Part shown: positions 60,120 to 64,000 of the stretch, piece by piece
Layout of the letters: every line of letters begins with the position of its first letter
Position numbering within the stretch: the first letter of the stretch is position 1
Origin: Luteitalea sp.
GTDB taxonomy: Bacteria; Acidobacteriota; Vicinamibacteria; Vicinamibacterales; Vicinamibacteraceae
DNA: 64,000 bases
Reading direction: 5' to 3'
Assembly: GCA_009377605.1 (NCBI GenBank)
Contig: WHTT01000014.1
Location: forward strand, 28,859-92,858
The notes under the pieces: model-generated
What the model was told of the DNA's origin: nothing
Database searches by the model: none
What the model saw: only the letters and a program-made list of their open reading frames with translations
Position numbers and translations under genes: made by a program

Positions 60120-60536
60120 ATGAGTGAGCGCAAGTATCGACACCGCGGCTACAGAGACGACGATCGGTCGGAGCAGCCAGCGAAGAAGGTCGAGCGGCCA
60201 CAGGTGCCGCGCCATCTACGCGAGCCGCGGGCGCCGAGCTTCCCAGGCTTCACGGAGACGATCACGTGCACGGGCTGTGGGCGGACGATCGAGCCACCAG
60301 TGGCACAGGATGCACGGTGCAGTTGCGGCTGCGGCTTGCACGCCTGTGTTCAGTGTGCGTTCTTCGATCCGGGGAGCCGCTTCGAGTGCATGCAGCCGAT
60401 CCCGGCACGCATCACACCCAAGGATGCGCCCAACAGTTGCACCTTCTTCGAGCCGCGTGTGCGCGTCGAGCGCCAGACGGGTTCGACCGGCGGGTCAGAC
60501 GCCCGGTCGGAGTTCGAGAAGCTTTTCAAAATCTAG
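60120..60536 (+). CDS. Small Cys-rich protein of unknown function
   Basis: The product has 138 residues. The N-terminal 45 residues are very basic and probably disordered ('MSERKYRHRGYRDDDRSEQP'). A compact Cys-rich part follows: 'ETITCTGCGRTIEPPVAQDA', 'RCSCGCGLHACVQCAFFDPG', 'SRFECMQPI' and 'APNSCTFFEP', with ten Cys in CxxC, CxCxC and CxxC arrangements that could bind two zinc ions. The last 25 residues are Gly/Ser-rich and end in a short acidic helix 'SEFEKLFKI'. I do not recognise a named family. The gene stands alone. Its coding nature is supported by the Cys pattern and length. Confidence 0.65.
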   Translation: MSERKYRHRGYRDDDRSEQPAKKVERPQVPRHLREPRAPSFPGFTETITCTGCGRTIEPPVAQDARCSCGCGLHACVQCAFFDPGSRFECMQPIPARITPKDAPNSCTFFEPRVRVERQTGSTGGSDARSEFEKLFKI

Positions 60537-60606
60537 GCCTCGAGCTGGGCAAGCATTCCGCGTCACCGAAACGATGCGGTGCGCGTACGACTCGCCGCCA
60601 AGGCCG

Positions 60607-60690
60607 TCACGCGCCCATCGCGGCGCCGGTTTCGAGGACCGTCTTTAGGTCGCTGAGAATCCAGTTCCAGCCTGGTCCAGGAATACCTGC
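60607..60690 (-). pseudogene. Last residues of an SRPBCC-domain protein
   Basis: The minus strand reads 'GPGWNWILSDLKTVLETGAA' and then 'MGA' and a TGA at 60607-60609. This matches the C-terminal helix of AHSA1/SRPBCC proteins (GWxxxLxxLKxxLETG). No in-frame domain precedes it, so it is an orphaned 3' end. The rest of the 331-bp gap (60537-60867) shows nothing else, apart from being the leader of the next gene. Confidence 0.55.
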
Positions 60691-60867
60691 CGTCGCCTTC
60701 CCTTGCTTACCGAGATCAGCAGTGGTATGGTGTCCTCGGTAACCGAGATAGAGGCACGAGATTGAACCGCCCGATGTCACTCGCAGCGCAGGCCGTAGCG
60801 CGCGGTCTTTAGACCCCTCTCTACGTACACGTTAGGCCCGCTAGTGGAACCGCAGGAGAGCTGAGCG

Positions 60868-63258
60868 ATGCGTCTGGAGCGTTGGATCTACACCGTGCCG
60901 CTCCGACTTCGTGCGCTGTTCCGCCGCCGGCAGCTCGATCACGAGCTGGACGAGGAGCTCCAGGATCACATCGAGCAGCAGATTGCCGAGCAGATCGCGA
61001 AAGGGCTGACGCCCGAACAGGCGCGCACCGTTGTGCTGCGCGCCTTTGGCGGCGTGGAGCGACGCAAGGAGGAGTGCCGGGATATGAGACACACACAAGT
61101 CGTCGAGCAGCTTTGGCGGGACAGTCGCTTTGCAGGGCGTTCCCTCCTGAAGAGCCGAAGCTTCACGGCGGTGGCGCTCCTGTCGCTGGCCTTGGGCATC
61201 GGCGCCAACACGGCGATCTTCACGCTGGTCGACCAGATCGTGCTGCGGCTGCTGCCGGTGAAGAACCCGCGCGAGCTCGTCCAGCTTCGAGTCGAGGGCG
61301 GGCGTTTCGGCGGAAATGAGGGCGACGGCCTCCACACGTTTTCTCATCCCACGTACCTTGCTTTGCGCGACCAAAACACCGTCTTCTCGGGTCTTACCGG
61401 GCAGGTTCTCCAGAGCGCCAGCCTTCTCGGGGAAGACCGCAACGAGCAGGTCCGCATTGGGCTCGTCGCAGGGAACTTCTTTCAGGTGCTCGGTGTGCAG
61501 CCACGTCTGGGACGGCTTCTGACCCCCGCGGACGACAAGGTGCGCAATGGCCATCCTGTCGTCGTTCTGCAATACAACCTTTGGCAAAACCGGTTTGCAG
61601 GCAACCGTGGCATCGTTGGCTCCACGATCAGGCTGAACGGCTCGCCGTTCACCGTCGTCGGCGTCACCGCGCCCGGTTTTGAAGGCACCGATGCCGTGGT
61701 CCCGACGCAGATGTGGGCGCCGGTCATGATGAGGCCGACGATCACGCCGGACTGGAGCGCGACCTGGGACCAGCTCGATAACGAACGGTCCGCCTGGTTG
61801 TATCTGTTCGGGCGTCTCAAGCCGGGCGTCACGATGGAGCGGGCGGAAGCGGCCATGCGCGTGCTGTATCGGCAGCGCCAGGAGGAGGAGCTCCAGGGGC
61901 CGTTCTTCCAACAGAACCCCGGGGAGCGGGAACCCTTCCTGCGGCAAACCTTCACGCTGGTTCCCGCCGGCGGCGGCCAGTCTTTCCTCCGCTCTAACTT
62001 TGAGCAGCCGCTGATCCTTCTGCAGTGGCTGGTTGGGGTGGTGCTCCTCATCGCGTGCGCCAACGTCGCAGGTCTCTTGCTCGCGCGTGCCGCCGCACGG
62101 CAGAGAGAGGTGGCGATTCGAGGCGCGCTCGGGGCAAGCAGGGGGCAGCTCACCCAGCAGTTCTTCGTGGAAAGCTTGCTTCTCGCGCTGGGCGGAGGCG
62201 TAGCGGGGGTGCTTCTGAGCATCTGGATGACTCGGGGTCTTGTGCATTTCCTCCCATACGACCCCGGAAATCTCTCCCTCTCCACGACACCGGACTCGCG
62301 CATCCTGCTGTTTTCCGCCGGGATCACCCTGCTCACTGCGTTGCTGTTTGGGCTCGTGCCCGCTCTGCGAGGCTCCCGTATTTCGCCGGGAGCCACTTTG
62401 AAGGAAGAGGCGGGGGCCGTCGCCGGCGGCCACGGTCACGTGCGGTTGCGCAAGCTGTTCGTCGCGGTGCAGGTCGGCCTCTCGTGCCTGCTCTTGATTG
62501 GTGCGGGCCTGTTTACGCAGACGCTCCAGAAGCTGCAGAACGTGGAGCTCGGCTTCGATACCGAGAGCGTCGTGACGTTCTCCGTGCGCCCGGCGACCGT
62601 GTACGACGATGCGCGCAAGCTGCAGGTCTTGCAGTCCCTGATCGAGGGTCTCCGCACGGTGCCAGGAGTCAAGGCCGCTGGCGCTAACAGGGCACAGCTC
62701 CTCACGGGCGGACGCTGGGACAACAGCATCACCATTCCCGGCGTCGAGACAAAGGAGGGCACGTGGAGCTACTTCAACGCCGTCACGCCCGGATATTTCG
62801 AGGCGCTGGGCATTCCCATTAGGGCTGGCCGCGATCTCGCCTGGGACGATTGGGGCAGCTCACGACGGCTTTGCCTGGTCAACGAGGCGCTGGTCGATGA
62901 GTACTTCGGCGGTGCCAGTCCGGTTGGCCGTTTCATGGCCGAAGGCAGCGATAGTCCGCCGGATCGAGAGATCATAGGCGTCTTTGGTAATGCGAGGTAC
63001 GAGGATGTGCGGGGCAGCATCCCGCGTCAGGTAGTCGTTGCCATGGACTCTCGTATCAGCCAGACGAGCGCTGTGAATGTCTATGCCCGCGTGGAGGACG
63101 ATCCTCGCCCCGTGATGGCCATCCTGCGCGAGCAGGTGCGTCGCATCGATCCGATCGTTGCCTTACGCTCGGACCTGTATGCTGCCGATCAACAGGGCGC
63201 GGCAGCGCCGGCATACGCACACAGCTCCGCTCGATCACCACCAGCAGCGAATATGTGA
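60868..63258 (+). CDS. ADOP-type permease lacking its last transmembrane block
   Basis: The product has 796 residues. The ADOP domain is complete ('LDHELDEELQDHIEQQIAEQ', 'LTPEQARTVVLRAFGGVERR'), followed by the first helix 'LSLALGIGANTAIFTLVDQI', MacB_PCD and the first FtsX block ('ACANVAGLLLARAAARQREV'). The second periplasmic domain is present up to 'VRRIDPIVALRSDLYAAD', but the final 130-150 residues with the last three helices and the 'REIGIRMALGA' motif are missing. They are replaced by about 20 unrelated residues ('QQGAAAPAYAHSSARSPPAA'). The break is at about 63180. Loss of half the membrane part should inactivate it. No PadR gene precedes it. Confidence 0.85.
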   Translation: MRLERWIYTVPLRLRALFRRRQLDHELDEELQDHIEQQIAEQIAKGLTPEQARTVVLRAFGGVERRKEECRDMRHTQVVEQLWRDSRFAGRSLLKSRSFTAVALLSLALGIGANTAIFTLVDQIVLRLLPVKNPRELVQLRVEGGRFGGNEGDGLHTFSHPTYLALRDQNTVFSGLTGQVLQSASLLGEDRNEQVRIGLVAGNFFQVLGVQPRLGRLLTPADDKVRNGHPVVVLQYNLWQNRFAGNRGIVGSTIRLNGSPFTVVGVTAPGFEGTDAVVPTQMWAPVMMRPTITPDWSATWDQLDNERSAWLYLFGRLKPGVTMERAEAAMRVLYRQRQEEELQGPFFQQNPGEREPFLRQTFTLVPAGGGQSFLRSNFEQPLILLQWLVGVVLLIACANVAGLLLARAAARQREVAIRGALGASRGQLTQQFFVESLLLALGGGVAGVLLSIWMTRGLVHFLPYDPGNLSLSTTPDSRILLFSAGITLLTALLFGLVPALRGSRISPGATLKEEAGAVAGGHGHVRLRKLFVAVQVGLSCLLLIGAGLFTQTLQKLQNVELGFDTESVVTFSVRPATVYDDARKLQVLQSLIEGLRTVPGVKAAGANRAQLLTGGRWDNSITIPGVETKEGTWSYFNAVTPGYFEALGIPIRAGRDLAWDDWGSSRRLCLVNEALVDEYFGGASPVGRFMAEGSDSPPDREIIGVFGNARYEDVRGSIPRQVVVAMDSRISQTSAVNVYARVEDDPRPVMAILREQVRRIDPIVALRSDLYAADQQGAAAPAYAHSSARSPPAANM

Positions 63259-63271
63259 CAGCCTGAACGCC

Positions 63272-63853
63272 TTATCGCTGGCGTGCGTAGTGGAGCCCCA
63301 CCACGCCGCTCGGGTAGGGCGTTGCGGACGTCAAGTGAAACGTCGAGTGGACGCCATTTGGCAGCACTCGCTTGCCGCTTCCCAATGTCAGCGGGTACAG
63401 CAGCAGGTGCAGCTCGTCGACCAGGTCGTGCGCGAGCAGCGCGTGCACGAGTTGACTGCTGCCGTCCGTCAGAATGTTCCCGCCCGGTTCCGCCTTCAGC
63501 GCGCGCACCCGCTCGATCACGTTGTCGCGGATGATCGTCGTATCCCGCCAGATCGGCTTCTCGAGCGTCCGCGACACGACGTACTTCTTGGGAGCGTTCA
63601 TCATGTCCCCGAACAGATCACCTGGCGGCATCGGTTCGAACGCCTCGGCGTGAACCACGTAGGTCCGCCGACCGAGAAGGAATGCGTCGGCATCCTGCAT
63701 CAGCGCACCGAAGGCCTCGCCGATGGCGTCGTGCCAGTAGGGCATGGTCCAGCCGCCGTGCTCGAACCCGCCATCCCGATCCTCGTCTTTTCCACCCGGC
63801 GCCTGTATGACACCGTCCAACGACATGAATTCAGAGACAATCAGTTTTCGCAT
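63272..63853 (-). CDS. Dihydrofolate reductase/RibD-fold protein
   Basis: The product has 193 residues, starting from ATG at 63853 after AAGGGG. The opening 'MRKLIVSEFMSLDGVIQAPG' is the signature of the YyaP/RibD_C group of DHFR-fold proteins. Further conserved parts are 'ADAFLLGRRTYVVHAEAF', 'PKKYVVSRTLEKPIWRDTTI', 'GGNILTDGSSQLVHALLAHD' and 'VDELHLLLYPLTLGSGKRVL'. The fold binds NADPH, but true DHFR or riboflavin activity has not been shown for most of this group. It converges with the truncated ADOP gene, leaving 13 bp. Confidence 0.9.
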   Translation of the reverse strand: MRKLIVSEFMSLDGVIQAPGGKDEDRDGGFEHGGWTMPYWHDAIGEAFGALMQDADAFLLGRRTYVVHAEAFEPMPPGDLFGDMMNAPKKYVVSRTLEKPIWRDTTIIRDNVIERVRALKAEPGGNILTDGSSQLVHALLAHDLVDELHLLLYPLTLGSGKRVLPNGVHSTFHLTSATPYPSGVVGLHYARQR

Positions 63854-64000
63854 ACAACCCCTTCAGATGCAGATCGAATCGACGCTAATTTTCTTCCGTC
63901 TTGACCGCTCGCGATGCGGAAAGCGCGTGCGCTCCATAAGATAGCGCGGTGTCCACGCCCTTGACTACTCTCGGCCAGGCGGATTCTCGCCGGCTCAGAG

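Noticed and set aside
63949..64000. Possible gene start (GTG) at the right edge
   Set aside because: Only 17 codons are visible, without a clear ribosome binding site; too little to call.
1..64000. CRISPR arrays, tRNA and rRNA genes
   Set aside because: No regularly spaced repeats, cloverleaf-like segments or rRNA signature sequences were found by reading.

Overview
The window reads as chromosomal DNA of a GC-rich acidobacterium, most likely of the Vicinamibacteria kind. The pointers are four large MacB/FtsX permeases plus a fragment of a fifth (three carry the N-terminal 'DPELDEEL'-type domain of acidobacterial duplicated orphan permeases, ADOP), PadR regulators placed directly before two of them, two TonB-dependent receptor genes of the carboxypeptidase-regulatory-domain type, many secreted propeller and hydrolase proteins, and uniformly high GC. 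This taxonomic call is inference from gene content. No rRNA, tRNA or CRISPR array was seen.

Layout. 1-7.1 kb: the 3' end of an AlkA-type glycosylase, a secreted DUF4440 protein, a TonB receptor, a permease stub abutting rlpA, and a Tat-exported PhoD phosphatase. 7.1-16.1 kb: an ECF42-type sigma factor coupled to a YciI/DGPF protein, then two PadR-ADOP modules, the second under a perfect 31-bp palindrome, and a DUF4287-SRPBCC protein. 16.2-25.7 kb: a DPP-IV-like peptidase, a class C beta-lactamase-fold hydrolase, an Smr protein, PQQ and PD40 propellers, a LytS/LytTR two-component pair, a VOC protein and a DUF5655 protein. 25.8-33.5 kb: a 28-residue membrane peptide, a flavin disulfide reductase, two gene scraps, an epimerase, an SNF2-SWIM pair and a Crp/Fnr regulator. 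33.8-43.8 kb: a B12-binding radical SAM enzyme, a GT4-GH130 operon, a secreted jelly-roll-like protein, a Tat-exported TIM-barrel isomerase, and a permease fused end-to-end with a truncated metallo-beta-lactamase. 44.1-50.4 kb: a tiny lipoprotein, xpaC-telA, an Mla/MCE lipid-transport operon (mlaE-mlaF-mlaD, the last with an OmpA-like tail) and a BON lipoprotein. 50.4-60.7 kb is a gene graveyard around one intact operon: IS91-type recombinase and transposase remnants, then a multicopper oxidase-cupredoxin and a tyrosinase, then broken hydrolase, TonB receptor, TOTE-system primase, sulfatase and SRPBCC remnants, with an SDR and two small genes between them. 60.9-64 kb: a C-terminally truncated ADOP permease and a DHFR/RibD-fold reductase.

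Two features stand out. A family of about 57-bp intergenic elements (outer stem GGTAGGG/CCCTACC enclosing two GC-rich hairpins) occurs in four full copies beside unrelated genes. At least eleven genes are broken by clean recombination scars or single-base indels, several with gene ends butted together. Some of the single-base changes lie in short homopolymers and could be assembly errors. The strongest candidate for an unusual functional unit is the signal-peptide-less copper oxidase-tyrosinase operon at 52.0-55.0 kb.
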